Positions 17,332 through 26,468 of a stretch of DNA of 64,000 bases are shown one piece after another. Numbering within the stretch: position 1 is the first letter of the stretch; each line of letters begins with the position of its first letter. The position numbers and the translations under genes were made by a program. The DNA is taken from contig OZ253453.1 in assembly GCA_965261455.1 (NCBI GenBank), positions 2,542,001-2,606,000 of the forward strand. Reading direction: 5' to 3'. Origin of the DNA: DAOUKH01 sp965261455 (GTDB lineage Bacteria > Chloroflexota > Dehalococcoidia > SHYB01). Below the pieces are notes generated by a model. That model did not search any database and was not told the DNA's origin. It saw only the letters and a program-made list of their open reading frames with translations.

Positions 17332-18810
17332 TTAGGAGCCCGCCTTCTCGGCCATCAGGTCGGTGAGCGACTCCTCAGCGGGGTAGGCTTCCATGCCGTG
17401 CTCGGGAACGTCGAGCCCGCCGAGTTCTTCTTCACGGCTCGCCCGGAGGCCCATCGTCTTGTTCAGCGCCCAGAACATCACGCCGGCGGTCACGACGACC
17501 CAGCCGACGAGGGCGAGCACGCCGATGATCTGGATCATGAACTGCTCGCCGTTGCCGTCGACGAAGCCGGAGACGCCGTAGCTACCGTCGGCGAAGATGC
17601 CCACGGCGAGGACGCCCCAGAGGCCGGCACCGCCGTGGACGGAGACCGCGCCGATGACGTCGTCGACGCGGAGGATACGCTCGACGACGTAGGTCGTGCC
17701 GAACATGACCGGGATAGCTAGGGCGCCGATGACGACCGCGGCCCAGGGGGCCACGAAGGCGCAGCCGGCGGTGATGCCGACGAGCCCGGCCAGGGCGCCT
17801 CTGCAGGCGGTGGGGAGGTCGGCCTTACCGGTCTTGAAGATGGTCCAGTAGAGCGCGACGAGGGCGCCCGCAGCGCCGGCGAGCAGGGTGTTGGCGATGA
17901 TCACGGAGATGCGGAGGTCGGTCGCGGCGACGGCGTTGCCGGCGTTGAAGCCGAACCATCCGAAGAAGAGGATGAAGGTGCCGATGACGGCGAAGGGGAC
18001 GTTGTGCCCGCTGATCCGGTTCGGGGTGCCGTCGGCCTTGAACCTGCCGAGGCGGGGGCCGACCGCGGCGGCGCCCATGAGGGCGGCGATGCCGGCGACG
18101 GCGTGGACGACGCCGGAGCCGGCGAAGTCGGCCAGGCCCGTGGTCTCCCCGATCTCGAGGCTGCCTAGCCAGCCGCCGCCCCAGACCCAGTGGCCGTAGA
18201 TGGGATAGATGAGCGCGGCGAGGACGAAGCTGAAGGCGAGGTAGGCGGTGAGCTTCATACGCTCCGCCACGGCCCCGGCGACGATGGCGGCTGCGGTGGC
18301 GGCGAGCACCACCTGGAAGAACCAGCGCGTGATGGTGCTCACGTCGTAGGCGTCGCCGGCGAGGAAGAAGCCCGATCCGCCGATGAAGGCGCCGCCGGTT
18401 TCGAGGCCGAAGCCGCCGGCTCCGCCGAACATGAACGCGAAGCCGAAGGCCCAGTAGGCCAGGCTCGCGGCGGCGAAGCCCATGAAGCCCTTCGTCATGT
18501 AGCTGACGGTGTTCTTGGACCGGATGAGTCCCGCGCCCAGGAGGGCGAAGCCCGCCTGCATGAAGAAGACCAAGGCGCCGGCGAGCAGCGTCCATGCGAA
18601 GTTGACCGCGCTGCCGGGGTCTGCCGCTAGGGTGTCGGCGCCGCCGGCGTCCTGCGCGTGCGCCATCTGGGGGATGAGCCAGAAGCCGGCGAAGAGGAGC
18701 GCCAGCATGACGAAGGCGGTGAGGGCCCGCGCCAGCCACAGGTTCTCGGGCCGCGTGCTCCCCACCGGCAGGGTGAGGTAGCGGCCCGCGCCCGCGAGTG
18801 CCGTCATCAT
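17332..18810 (-). CDS. amt: Ammonium transporter (Amt/MEP/Rh)
   Basis: 492 residues. An N-terminal hydrophobic segment ending PQMAHAQDAGG looks like a cleavable signal, as in many bacterial Amt proteins. It is followed by about eleven membrane helices. Hallmarks are FFMQAGFALLGAGLIRSKNT, DFAGSGVVHAVAGIAALMGA (first pore histidine), FGWFGFNAGNA and GAVSVHGGAGLWGVLAVG (second pore histidine). Both histidines of the twin-His ammonium pore are present. The cytoplasmic tail is long, EEELGGLDVPEHGMEAYP. No glnK/glnB gene is adjacent, which is less usual. It is transcribed away from uvrD across a 141-bp intergenic region. Confidence 0.95.
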   Translation of the reverse strand: MMTALAGAGRYLTLPVGSTRPENLWLARALTAFVMLALLFAGFWLIPQMAHAQDAGGADTLAADPGSAVNFAWTLLAGALVFFMQAGFALLGAGLIRSKNTVSYMTKGFMGFAAASLAYWAFGFAFMFGGAGGFGLETGGAFIGGSGFFLAGDAYDVSTITRWFFQVVLAATAAAIVAGAVAERMKLTAYLAFSFVLAALIYPIYGHWVWGGGWLGSLEIGETTGLADFAGSGVVHAVAGIAALMGAAAVGPRLGRFKADGTPNRISGHNVPFAVIGTFILFFGWFGFNAGNAVAATDLRISVIIANTLLAGAAGALVALYWTIFKTGKADLPTACRGALAGLVGITAGCAFVAPWAAVVIGALAIPVMFGTTYVVERILRVDDVIGAVSVHGGAGLWGVLAVGIFADGSYGVSGFVDGNGEQFMIQIIGVLALVGWVVVTAGVMFWALNKTMGLRASREEELGGLDVPEHGMEAYPAEESLTDLMAEKAGS

Positions 18811-18951
18811 TCGAACCGCCTCCTCAGTGCCATGCCGCGAAAGACCCGGCGAACGCGATCGCTGCCAGCGCCATTGTCATTGCGCCAAACCTCTCCCGTC
18901 AATCGACGCGAGGGAGTCCAGCCTAGAGGCGGCGTGCGCTACAATGCCGCC

Positions 18952-21285
18952 GTGGACTACCTGGAAGGCCTGAACCCCCCGCAACGGGCCGCCGTCGAGG
19001 CGATTGAGGGCCCGGTTCTCGTGATCGCGGGGCCGGGCAGCGGCAAGACCCGCGTCATCGTCCACCGGCTCGCCTACCTCATCGACCGCGTCGGCGTGAA
19101 CCCCCGCCGCATCATGGCGGTCACCTTCACCAACAAGGCGGCGCGGGAGATGCGCGAGCGCGCGGCGCGGCTCCTCGGCGACCGCGCCGGGAGCATCACC
19201 CTCGGCACGTTCCACGCGCTCGCGGCGCGCATCCTCCGCATCGAGCACGAGTTCGCCGGCCTCGACCGCGACTTCGTGATCTACGACGCCGATGACCAAC
19301 GCTCGCTCGTCAAGCGCGCCATGGTCGATCTTGAGATCGACTCCAAGCGCTTCGGGCCCGGGCCCGTCCGCAACGCGATCTCGGCGGCGAAGGCGAAGCT
19401 CCTCGGCCCCGCCGAGTACGCCGAGGAGAAGGCGAACTACTTCGAAGAGGTAGTCCACCGCATCTATGAGCGCTACGAGGCGCTGCTCGCGCAGAGCAAC
19501 GCCCTCGACTTCGACGACCTGCTCATGCGCCTCGTCACCCTGCTCCAACGCAACGAGGATGTCCTGGAACGCTGCCGCGGGCGCTACGTCCACGTGATGA
19601 TCGACGAGTTCCAGGACACCAACGAGGCCCAGTACCGCATCGCCCGGCTCATCGCCGACCCCGGGCGAAGCGGCGGGGCGGCGAACCTCTTCGCCGTGGG
19701 CGACCCCGATCAGTCGATCTACTCCTGGCGCCAAGCGGAGATTGGCAACATCCTCGGCTTCGATCATGACTATCCCGGCGCGGCGGTGATCAAGCTGGAG
19801 CAGAACTACCGCTCCACGGGCGTGATCCTCGACGCGGCGGGCGGCGTGATCGGGGCGAACCGTCGGCGCGCGGTGAAGGAGTTGTGGACGGAGAACAGGC
19901 GCGGCGACCGCATCGGGCTGGTGGACGCGCTCGACGAGCACGACGAGGCGGCGCGCGCCGCCGCCGAGATCGGACGCCTGGTCAGCGAGGAGGGCCGGCG
20001 CCACGCCGACATGGCGATCTTGTACCGCACCAACGCCCAATCGCGCCCCTTCGAAGAGGCGTTCATGCGCTACGGGCTCCCCTACCATCTGGTGGGGGCG
20101 ACGCGCTTCTATGAACGCCGCGAGGTGAAGGACGTGGTCGCCTACCTGCGGCTTATCCGCAACCCCGCCGACGACGTCAGCCTGCAGCGTGTGATCAGCG
20201 TCCCCGCCCGCGGGATTGGCGGGCGCACGCTCGACGAGCTGGGCCGGTGGGCGTCGGGCCGGGGTCTCCCCCTCTACGCCGCCGTCCAAGCGCTCGGCGA
20301 TCCCGAGCTCGCGGCGGAGCTCGAACTCACGCCGCGGGCGGTGAAGGCGCTGACCGGCTTCCGCGAGCTCATCGATGCCCTCGCCGAGGAGAGCAAGAGC
20401 GTCTCGGTGGCCGAGCTGGTGACGCTGGTCTTCGAGATGACGGGCTACCGCGACTATCTCGTGACGAGCGACGACATGGGGGAGGAGCGCGTCGAGAACG
20501 TCATGGAGCTGCGCAGCGTCGCCGAGGAGTTCGAGTGGATGGACTCCCCGGAGGGGCTCACCGCCTTCCTCGAACAGGTCGCGCTCGTCTCCGATACCGA
20601 CAACCTGGGCGAGAAGCCGGACACCGTCACCTTCATCACGCTGCACCAGGCGAAGGGCCTCGAGTTCCCCGTGGTCTTCATCGCGGGGATGGAGGAGGGG
20701 GTCCTCCCTCACAACCGCTCGTTCGACGACCCCGATCAGATGGAGGAGGAGCGCCGCCTCGCCTACGTGGGCGTCACCCGCGCCGAGGAGCGCCTCTATC
20801 TGATGCGCGCCTACCGGCGGTCGTCCATGGGGAGGCGGGGGACGAACCCGCCGTCGCGCTTCCTCGACGACATCCCGCCGGAACTGACCCGTTCCCTCAA
20901 TCGGGGGCGTGGCGGCCCGCGCCGCGCCTACGGCGGCTTCGGCGGCGGCACGCCGGAGCGGGGCTCCGCGCGGCTCCGGGGCTGGGACGATGTGGACGAT
21001 GGGGATGAGCCGCCGCGCCGCGTCTACGATGGGCCTGCGCCCGCGCCGGGCCGAGTGACGAGGCGGCCCGCGCCGTCCGGGGTGCGCGCCCGGCGAGACG
21101 CCGCCGCCGAGCGGGCCGCGGCCGGCTTCGACGCCGGCGACCGGGTCCGCCACGCGAAGTTCGGCGACGGCGTGGTGGTCAGCTGCGTTGCCTCCGGCGC
21201 CGACCACGAGATCACCGTCGCCTTCCCCGGAGACCACGGGGTCAAGCGGCTTCTGCTCAGCTTCGCCCGGCTAGAGAAGCTGTAG
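18952..21285 (+). CDS. pcrA: UvrD/PcrA-type superfamily 1A DNA helicase
   Basis: 777 residues from a GTG start, chosen because the family sequence begins at (V)DYLEGLNPPQRAAVEAIEGP; longer frames run into the amt side. Motifs: Q motif LNPPQ, Walker A AGPGSGKTRVIVHRLA, Ia AVTFTNKAAREMRER, II VMIDEFQDTN, III GDPDQSIYSWRQAE, IV LEQNYRST, V FITLHQAKGLEFPVVFIAGM and VI YVGVTRAEERLYLM. A low-complexity Arg/Gly linker leads to a C-terminal Tudor-like module, GDRVRHAKFGDGVVVS, which in PcrA/UvrD contacts RNA polymerase. The enzyme unwinds DNA 3' to 5' in excision repair and replication-fork rescue. Confidence 0.95.
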   Translation: MDYLEGLNPPQRAAVEAIEGPVLVIAGPGSGKTRVIVHRLAYLIDRVGVNPRRIMAVTFTNKAAREMRERAARLLGDRAGSITLGTFHALAARILRIEHEFAGLDRDFVIYDADDQRSLVKRAMVDLEIDSKRFGPGPVRNAISAAKAKLLGPAEYAEEKANYFEEVVHRIYERYEALLAQSNALDFDDLLMRLVTLLQRNEDVLERCRGRYVHVMIDEFQDTNEAQYRIARLIADPGRSGGAANLFAVGDPDQSIYSWRQAEIGNILGFDHDYPGAAVIKLEQNYRSTGVILDAAGGVIGANRRRAVKELWTENRRGDRIGLVDALDEHDEAARAAAEIGRLVSEEGRRHADMAILYRTNAQSRPFEEAFMRYGLPYHLVGATRFYERREVKDVVAYLRLIRNPADDVSLQRVISVPARGIGGRTLDELGRWASGRGLPLYAAVQALGDPELAAELELTPRAVKALTGFRELIDALAEESKSVSVAELVTLVFEMTGYRDYLVTSDDMGEERVENVMELRSVAEEFEWMDSPEGLTAFLEQVALVSDTDNLGEKPDTVTFITLHQAKGLEFPVVFIAGMEEGVLPHNRSFDDPDQMEEERRLAYVGVTRAEERLYLMRAYRRSSMGRRGTNPPSRFLDDIPPELTRSLNRGRGGPRRAYGGFGGGTPERGSARLRGWDDVDDGDEPPRRVYDGPAPAPGRVTRRPAPSGVRARRDAAAERAAAGFDAGDRVRHAKFGDGVVVSCVASGADHEITVAFPGDHGVKRLLLSFARLEKL

Positions 21286-21299
21286 GCGGGAGCGGCGCC

Positions 21300-21450
21300 C
21301 CTTGGGCGCCCGCGCGCCGGTGGCGCGCGCCCTCTCTCAGTCTCCCCCAGAGGGGGAGAGGCCAGAGGGGAGGGCGATTCGCGAATCGCCCCTACGGGAG
21401 GGATGGATTCCCGCGTGCGCGGGAATGCGCGTGCGCGGGAATGACGGGTG
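21300..21450. repeat. Dispersed repeat cluster upstream of tsaD
   Basis: CTCTCTCAGTCTCCCCCAG hairpin, GGGCGATTCGCGAATCGCC palindrome (21372-21390) and two partly overlapping GGATTCCCGCGTGCGCGGGA-type hairpins. Same order of modules as near 11.8 and 30.0 kb. Confidence 0.8.
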
Positions 21451-21505
21451 TGATCTCGCCCGCAGGCCGGAGGAACCGTCTATCGTCTAGAATGGAAGCC
21501 GCGTC

Positions 21506-22570
21506 ATGACCGCTATCCTCGCCATCGAGACTTCCTGCGACGAGACGTCGGCCGCCGTCGTGGTCGACGGGCACGACGCGCGATCGAACGTCATCTCTTC
21601 CCAGATCGACGTGCACGCCCGCTACGGCGGCGTGGTCCCCGAGCTCGCCTCGCGAGAGCACGTGCTGCGGATCGGCCCGGTGGTCCGCGAGGCGCTGGAC
21701 GGCGCCGACATGGGCTGGGCCGACCTGGACGCGGTCGCGGTGACCGCCGGGCCGGGGCTCGCCGGCGCGCTGGTGGTGGGGGTCAACGCCGCCAAGGGGA
21801 TCGCGGCGGCTGGAGGTCTCCCCCTGGTCGGCGTGAACCACCTGGAGGCGCACGTCTACGCCAACTGGATCGGCGCCGAGCCGCCGCCCTTCCCCTTCCT
21901 CTGCCTCATTGCTTCGGGAGGCCATACCGACCTCGTCCTCATGCGGGGGCACGGCGCGTACGAGATGCTGGGCCGGACCCGCGACGACGCCGCCGGCGAG
22001 GCGTTCGACAAGGCGGCCCGCATCCTCGGTCTCGGCTACCCCGGCGGCCCGGTCATCCAACGGACCGCCGAGCGCGCCCAAGCGCCGCGGAGGCTGCCCC
22101 GGGCCTGGCTGCGCGGCAACCACGACTTCAGCTTCAGCGGTCTGAAGACGGCCACGCTCCACATGGCGCAAGACCTGGGTCTGTACCCGCCGCCCGCCCC
22201 TGATGGCGCTGAAGGGGAAACGGAGGCCGAACGCGAGGCCGTGATCGCCGACGTCGCCGCCGGTTTCCAGGAGGCCGTGGTGGATGTCTTGGTCGAAAAG
22301 ACCGTGGCCGCCGCGGAGTCGGTGGGGGCTGCCGCTATCGCGCTTGCCGGCGGCGTGGCCGCCAACAAGCCGCTGCGGGAGCGCCTCGCCGCCCGCGCCG
22401 CCGTCCCGGTCCACATCCCCCCGCCGGTGCTGTGCACCGACAACGCCGCGATGGTCGCCGCCGCCGCTTTCTTTAACCTGACTGAGGGCCGGGGGTCCAG
22501 GGTGGGGAGCTCGGAAGGGCGGGAGGTGGGGCTCAGCCTCGACGTCGCGCCGGGGTTGTCGCTGGCGTAG
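21506..22570 (+). CDS. tsaD: tRNA N6-threonylcarbamoyladenosine transferase, TsaD
   Basis: 354 residues. Transfers the threonylcarbamoyl group to A37 of ANN-decoding tRNAs. Motifs: ILAIETSCDETSAAVV, QIDVHARYGGVVPELASREH, AVTAGPGLAGALVVGVNAAK, the metal-binding NHLEAHVYANW (H-x3-H), CLIASGGHTDLVLM, GEAFDKAARILGLGYPGGP, FSFSGLKTA and the C-terminal LAGGVAANKPLRERL and CTDNAAMVAAA. Length and motifs are complete. Partners TsaB, TsaC and TsaE are not in this window. Confidence 0.95.
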   Translation: MTAILAIETSCDETSAAVVVDGHDARSNVISSQIDVHARYGGVVPELASREHVLRIGPVVREALDGADMGWADLDAVAVTAGPGLAGALVVGVNAAKGIAAAGGLPLVGVNHLEAHVYANWIGAEPPPFPFLCLIASGGHTDLVLMRGHGAYEMLGRTRDDAAGEAFDKAARILGLGYPGGPVIQRTAERAQAPRRLPRAWLRGNHDFSFSGLKTATLHMAQDLGLYPPPAPDGAEGETEAEREAVIADVAAGFQEAVVDVLVEKTVAAAESVGAAAIALAGGVAANKPLRERLAARAAVPVHIPPPVLCTDNAAMVAAAAFFNLTEGRGSRVGSSEGREVGLSLDVAPGLSLA

Positions 22571-22574
22571 GTTG

Positions 22575-23999
22575 CTAGGCTAGGGCGCAGCCCTCGCAGA
22601 GCAGGGCGTCGCAGCGCCGCTTGTAGAGCCCGATCATCCCCTGCTGGACGGCGGCGGTGCGCGGCGCATCGGCGGCCCCACGTTGGCGCAGCATCGCTTC
22701 CATGCGCCGCGTCAAGCGGTTCGCGGCCAGCGGAGAGTGCGTGCGGAAGGCGTCGAGGCAGCGTTCGGCGAGGGCGGCATCGCCCTCGCGCCGCGCCGCC
22801 GCCGCCAGCCAGGGCAGCGCCACGTTGACCACGATGTCGGCGGCGCGCGACGCTCCCACCAACGCGGTTTCCTTCTTGAGGATGGCGCGGCCCTCGTTTT
22901 CCGGGGGTGAAAAATCACAGCGGGCGCGCCAGTAGCCGGGGCCGTCGACGGTGAAGGCGGCGGCGAGGCCGCGGGCGCCCTCGTTGAGGAGGAGACCACC
23001 GAGGCGTCCGGCGAGGCCGCCGGCCAGGCGGGCCGCGACCGTCCCCGCCGCCGCGGCCCGCCGCGCGGGCGCGTTGGCCGGACGCGCGCCGTCGGAGCGC
23101 CAGGGCAGGCTCTCCGACCGCAGGCCCGCAGGGCGGCGCTCCCAGAGGGCCTCCAAGAGGCTTGGATAGCCGGGCCCGGCCTCCCAGCCCCGCTGCGAGG
23201 GCAGCAGCCCCGCCGCTCCCAGCAGCAGGGCTTCGGCCCAGTAGGCGCGGGTGGCATCCGGCGCGCGGAGCAGCGCCGCTTCGAGCACGGGCCAAGGGGC
23301 CAGCTCGGCGAGGCGGCGGAAGGGATCGACGTTCCGGGCGTAGCCCAAGGCTTCTAGGACGCCGGCGTAGAGGGCTTGCGGAGCGCCGTCTTCGGCGATG
23401 CGTCGCGCGTAGGCGGTGGCGCGCGCCTCGAAGCGGCGCAGTCCTTCGTGTTCGAGGACGGCGGCCAACTCGGGGGTCGGGCCGGGGCGCATGCAGGGCC
23501 GGGCTTCCTCCGGCGCACCGGAGGCGGAGCCGCCGAGTTCGATGACCGCGGTGGGGGCGCTAGCGCCGTCGGACATCGCGACGGGTGTGGCGGGCGCCTT
23601 GAGGGCGACGTGCAGGATGACGCCGCGGTAGCGCGGGTCGCGGTGATGGCCGTGAGCGCGCCAATCGGCGCCGTCTACGTGGATTTCGACGTCGCCGCGG
23701 GCCAGGCGCCCGCGGCCGTCGCGGAGCACCGCGCCGAGGAAGTCGGGACCCGCGCCGCCGTTGGGCCACCCCGGAAAGACGACGCGGCGCGATCCGCCGC
23801 CGGCGAGCGGAACCTCGCGCCCCGCCGCGGCCGCCCACCAGTCGTGGACCGCGGACTCCGGGGGGCCGTTAGTGTCGCGCGGCGCCTTCGCCCGCTTCGG
23901 CGGGCTCGTCCGGTACGTTGCCGGATGCTCGGCTAGCAGGAGCTCCGCCGCCGCTGTTGCCCGGTAGCGGCTTCCCGCCTCCGGCCCGGTATGGAGCAC
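22575..23999 (-). CDS. DUF2851 family protein
   Basis: About 474 residues from the nearest in-frame GTG. The recognisable DUF2851 part starts near VHDWWAAAAGREVPLAGG and includes FPGWPNGGAGPDFLGAVLRD, GDVEIHVDGADWRAHGHHRD and RYRGVILHVALKAP. The C-terminus carries YKRRCDALLCEGCALA, a Cys-containing tail also seen in this family. The biochemical function is unknown. There is no start codon between the end of the upstream XRE gene and the conserved region, so translation probably begins inside that gene (overlap of about 130 nt). A longer start at 24104 is also open. Convergent with tsaD, with only 4 bp between stops. Confidence 0.75.
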   Translation of the reverse strand: MLHTGPEAGSRYRATAAAELLLAEHPATYRTSPPKRAKAPRDTNGPPESAVHDWWAAAAGREVPLAGGGSRRVVFPGWPNGGAGPDFLGAVLRDGRGRLARGDVEIHVDGADWRAHGHHRDPRYRGVILHVALKAPATPVAMSDGASAPTAVIELGGSASGAPEEARPCMRPGPTPELAAVLEHEGLRRFEARATAYARRIAEDGAPQALYAGVLEALGYARNVDPFRRLAELAPWPVLEAALLRAPDATRAYWAEALLLGAAGLLPSQRGWEAGPGYPSLLEALWERRPAGLRSESLPWRSDGARPANAPARRAAAAGTVAARLAGGLAGRLGGLLLNEGARGLAAAFTVDGPGYWRARCDFSPPENEGRAILKKETALVGASRAADIVVNVALPWLAAAARREGDAALAERCLDAFRTHSPLAANRLTRRMEAMLRQRGAADAPRTAAVQQGMIGLYKRRCDALLCEGCALA

Positions 24000-24207
24000 C
24001 GGAGGCCTCGGCCATGCGGAGGAGGGCCCGCGCCGAGACGCCGCGGGGCTTGTAGACTCCCGTCTCCCATTCGCTGACCGTCTGCTGGCGCGCACCGAGC
24101 TCATCGGCCATCTCCTGCTGCGTCATGCCCAAGCGCCGCCGCAGCGCCCGTACCGCCTCCGAATTCCACTCGCTTCGCTCTTCGCTCACGGCCTCCGAAC
24201 CGTACAC
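23869..24207 (-). CDS. XRE-family helix-turn-helix regulator
   Basis: 112 residues from GTG 24207 (106 from the alternative GTG at 24189). A helix-turn-helix domain at about residues 15-70 reads VRALRRRLGMTQQEMADELG and ARQQTVSEWETGVYKPRGVS, typical Cro/C1 type. The tail (APYRAGGGKPLPGNSGGG onward) is low complexity. A perfect inverted repeat TACACG-TTTC-CGTGTA overlaps or just precedes the start, which suggests autoregulation. Its 3' end overlaps the start region of the DUF2851 gene, so the two are probably co-expressed and functionally linked. It is divergent from the groES operon. Confidence 0.85.
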   Translation of the reverse strand: MYGSEAVSEERSEWNSEAVRALRRRLGMTQQEMADELGARQQTVSEWETGVYKPRGVSARALLRMAEASGAPYRAGGGKPLPGNSGGGAPASRASGNVPDEPAEAGEGAARH

Positions 24208-24218
24208 GTTTCCGTGTA
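24203..24218. promoter_or_regulatory. Putative operator of the XRE regulator
   Basis: Perfect 6-bp inverted repeat TACACG and CGTGTA separated by 4 bp, lying at the translation start of the XRE gene. The size and place suit a dimer of an XRE repressor. A 14-bp upstream position with respect to the GTG at 24189 favours that later start. Confidence 0.5.
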
Positions 24219-24237
24219 AGAAGGCAAGCGCGACCTC

Positions 24238-24266
24238 TTGCGCGGAGCCCCCTCGCGGGGTACTAT
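24238..24266 (+). promoter_or_regulatory. groE promoter
   Basis: TTGCGC (24238-24243) and TACTAT (24261-24266) with a 17-bp spacer, sigma70-like. The CIRCE operator begins 10 bp further on, over the expected transcription start. Confidence 0.6.
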
Positions 24267-24276
24267 GGCCGATGGA

Positions 24277-24303
24277 TTAGCAGTCGGATCCTCCGAGTGC
24301 TAA
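24277..24303 (+). promoter_or_regulatory. CIRCE operator (HrcA binding site)
   Basis: TTAGCAGTC-N9-GAGTGCTAA, one mismatch from the consensus inverted repeat TTAGCACTC-N9-GAGTGCTAA. It lies 67 bp before groES, so the chaperonin operon is very likely repressed by HrcA and induced by heat. Confidence 0.92.
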
Positions 24304-24369
24304 TCGCGGACGGTGCGGCGGCGCGACCGACGCAAGGACAAGAGCTAACCGTTATCGAAGGAGGCGTAC

Positions 24370-24662
24370 GTGGCGAGAAAGATTAAACCGATGGGGGATC
24401 GTGTCCTGGTGAAGTCCTCGATGCGCAGGAGACGATCAAGGGCGGCATCATCATCCCCGATACCGCCAAGGAAAAGCCCCAGGAGGGCGAAGTGCTGGCC
24501 GTCGGCCCGGGCCGGGTCACCGAAGACGGCAAGACGATCCCCATGGAAGTTAAGGTCGGCGACAAGGTCGTCTACGCCAAGTACGGCGGGACCGAGATCA
24601 AGGACGACGACGACGATCTCCTCATCCTGAGAGAGAGCGACATTCTGGCGAAGGTCGGCTAG
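24370..24662 (+). CDS. groES: Co-chaperonin GroES, with a one-base frameshift
   Basis: The GTG start gives MARKIKPMGDRVLVK; after base 24414 the family sequence goes on in another frame: LDAQETIKGGIIIPDTAKEK, EGEVLAVGPGRV, KVGDKVVYAKYGGTEI, DDLLILRESDILAKVG, then TAG at 24660-24662. Inserting one base between 24414 and 24415 (AAG-GTC-CTC-GAT) restores a normal protein of about 97 residues including the mobile loop. GroES is normally essential, it is the only copy seen here, and every other residue is conserved, so an assembly or sequencing deletion is the likeliest cause. It caps the GroEL cage and is co-transcribed with groEL 61 bp downstream under CIRCE control. Confidence 0.9.
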
Positions 24663-24723
24663 CGCCGCCTTTGCTCATTCGGCCCGCCGGAGCGCGGGAT
24701 TCAGAAGGAGTCCAAGGAGAGCT

Positions 24724-26364
24724 ATGGCAGGAAAGCAGATCGCACACGCGGAAGAGGCGCGCCGTTCCATCATCCGGGGCGTGGACGCCTTGGCCGACAC
24801 GGTCAAGGTGACGCTCGGTCCCAAGGGGCGCAACGTCATTCTGGACAAGAAGTTCGGCCCGCCGCAGGTCAACAGCGACGGCGTCACCATCGCCAAAGAG
24901 ATCGAGCTCGAAGACCAGTTGGAGAACATGGGAGCCCAGCTTCTGAAGGAAGCGGCCACCAAGACCAACGACGTGGCCGGCGACGGGACCACCACCGCCA
25001 CCGTGCTGGCCCAGGCGATCGTCCACGAAGGCTTCAAGAACGTGACCGCCGGCGCCAACCCCATGGCCATTAAGCGGGGCATCGAGATCGCCGTGGCGGC
25101 CGTCCGCGACGAGATTAAGAAGGTCGCCACGCCGGTATCGGGTAAGGAGCAGATCGCCCAGGTGGCGGCGCTCTCCGCCCACGACACCGAGATCGGCGGT
25201 CTGATCGCCGAGGTTATGGAGAAGGTGGGCAAGGACGGCGTCATCACCGTCGAGGAGTCCAAGGGGCTCAAGTACGAGATCGAGTACGTCGACGGGATGG
25301 AGTTCGACCGCGGCTACATCAGCCCCTACTTCGTCACCAACACCGAGCGGATGGAGTCGGAGACGGACGACCCGTACATTCTGATCACCGATAAGAAGGT
25401 CTCCGCGGTCTCCGACATTCTCCCGGTGCTGGAGAAGGTCCTGCAGGTGACCAAGAACTTCGTGCTCATCGCCGAGGACGTCGAGGGCGAAGCCCTGGCC
25501 ACCCTGGTGGTCAACAAGCTTCGCGGCACGATCAACTGCCTCGCGGTGAAGGCGCCCGGCTTCGGCGACCGCCGCAAGGCGATGCTGGAAGACATGGCCA
25601 TCCTCACCGGCGGCACGGTGATCAGCGAAGAGGTTGGGCGTAAGCTCGACTCCGCCACCATCGCCGACCTCGGCCGTGCCCGCAAGGTGTCGTCCGACAA
25701 GGACAACACCACCGTCATTGAGGGGCGCGGCGACGACGAGTTGATCAAGAGCCGGATGACCCAGATCAAGTCGCAGATCGACACCACCACCTCCGACTTC
25801 GACCGTGAGAAGCTGCAGGAGCGGCTGGCGAAGCTCGCCGGCGGTGTCGCGGTGATCAAGGTTGGCGCGGCCACCGAGGTCGAGCTCAAGGAGAAGAAGG
25901 CCCGGGTCGAGGACGCGCTTTCGGCCACGCGGGCGGCTGTGGAAGAGGGGATCGTCGCCGGCGGCGGCACGACGCTCATCCGCATCCAGAAGGGCCTCGA
26001 CAAGGTCAAGGGCGCCGAGCCCGACGAGACCACCGGGGTGCAGATCGTCCGGCGTGCCTTGGAAGAGCCGGTGCGCCAGATCGCGGCCAACTCCGGGGCT
26101 GAGGGATCGGTCATCATTCAGGGCATCCGCGAGTCCAAGGCGAAGAACTACGGCTACGACGCGGAGATCGAGAAGTGGGGCGACATGATCGAGATGGGTA
26201 TCGTCGACCCCGCCAAGGTCGCGCGCGCGGCGGTGGAGAATGCCGCCAGCATCGCGTCGATGATCCTCACCACCGAGGCGATGATCACGGAGAAGCCGGA
26301 TAAGACCCCGGCGATGCCTCCGATGCCACCCGACGGCGGCATGGGCGGCATGGGCGGCTTCTAG
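24724..26364 (+). CDS. groEL: Chaperonin GroEL
   Basis: 546 residues. Begins MAGKQIAHAEEARRSIIRGV and carries the ATP-binding VTLGPKGRNVILDKKFG and DVAGDGTTTATVLAQAI, the apical domain EVMEKVGKDGVITVEESKGL, APGFGDRRKAMLEDMAILTG, and the equatorial AVEEGIVAGGGTTLIRIQ. It ends in the GGM-type tail GGMGGMGGF. Complete and typical. It forms the tetradecameric folding chamber with GroES. The ribosome site AAGGAGAGCT lies just before the ATG. A terminator follows. Confidence 0.97.
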   Translation: MAGKQIAHAEEARRSIIRGVDALADTVKVTLGPKGRNVILDKKFGPPQVNSDGVTIAKEIELEDQLENMGAQLLKEAATKTNDVAGDGTTTATVLAQAIVHEGFKNVTAGANPMAIKRGIEIAVAAVRDEIKKVATPVSGKEQIAQVAALSAHDTEIGGLIAEVMEKVGKDGVITVEESKGLKYEIEYVDGMEFDRGYISPYFVTNTERMESETDDPYILITDKKVSAVSDILPVLEKVLQVTKNFVLIAEDVEGEALATLVVNKLRGTINCLAVKAPGFGDRRKAMLEDMAILTGGTVISEEVGRKLDSATIADLGRARKVSSDKDNTTVIEGRGDDELIKSRMTQIKSQIDTTTSDFDREKLQERLAKLAGGVAVIKVGAATEVELKEKKARVEDALSATRAAVEEGIVAGGGTTLIRIQKGLDKVKGAEPDETTGVQIVRRALEEPVRQIAANSGAEGSVIIQGIRESKAKNYGYDAEIEKWGDMIEMGIVDPAKVARAAVENAASIASMILTTEAMITEKPDKTPAMPPMPPDGGMGGMGGF

Positions 26365-26389
26365 CCGTCTGCCGGCTAACGGAAGACAA

Positions 26390-26430
26390 AAGGAGGGGCC
26401 GTCCGTGCGGGCGGTCCCTCCTTCTCTTTG
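26390..26430 (+). terminator. Terminator of groESL
   Basis: AAGGAGGG (26390-26397) pairs with CCCTCCTT (26416-26423) around a GC-rich inner arm, followed by CTCTTTG. Confidence 0.75.
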
Positions 26431-26468
26431 TCAGTGTCCCCTCCCCGGCCCGCCCTCCTTCTCTCGTA

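Noticed and set aside
18877..21237. Open frame of 786 codons on the minus strand
   Set aside because: It is the complement of the helicase gene, rich in Val/Ala/Arg/His without any domain, a usual shadow in high-GC DNA.
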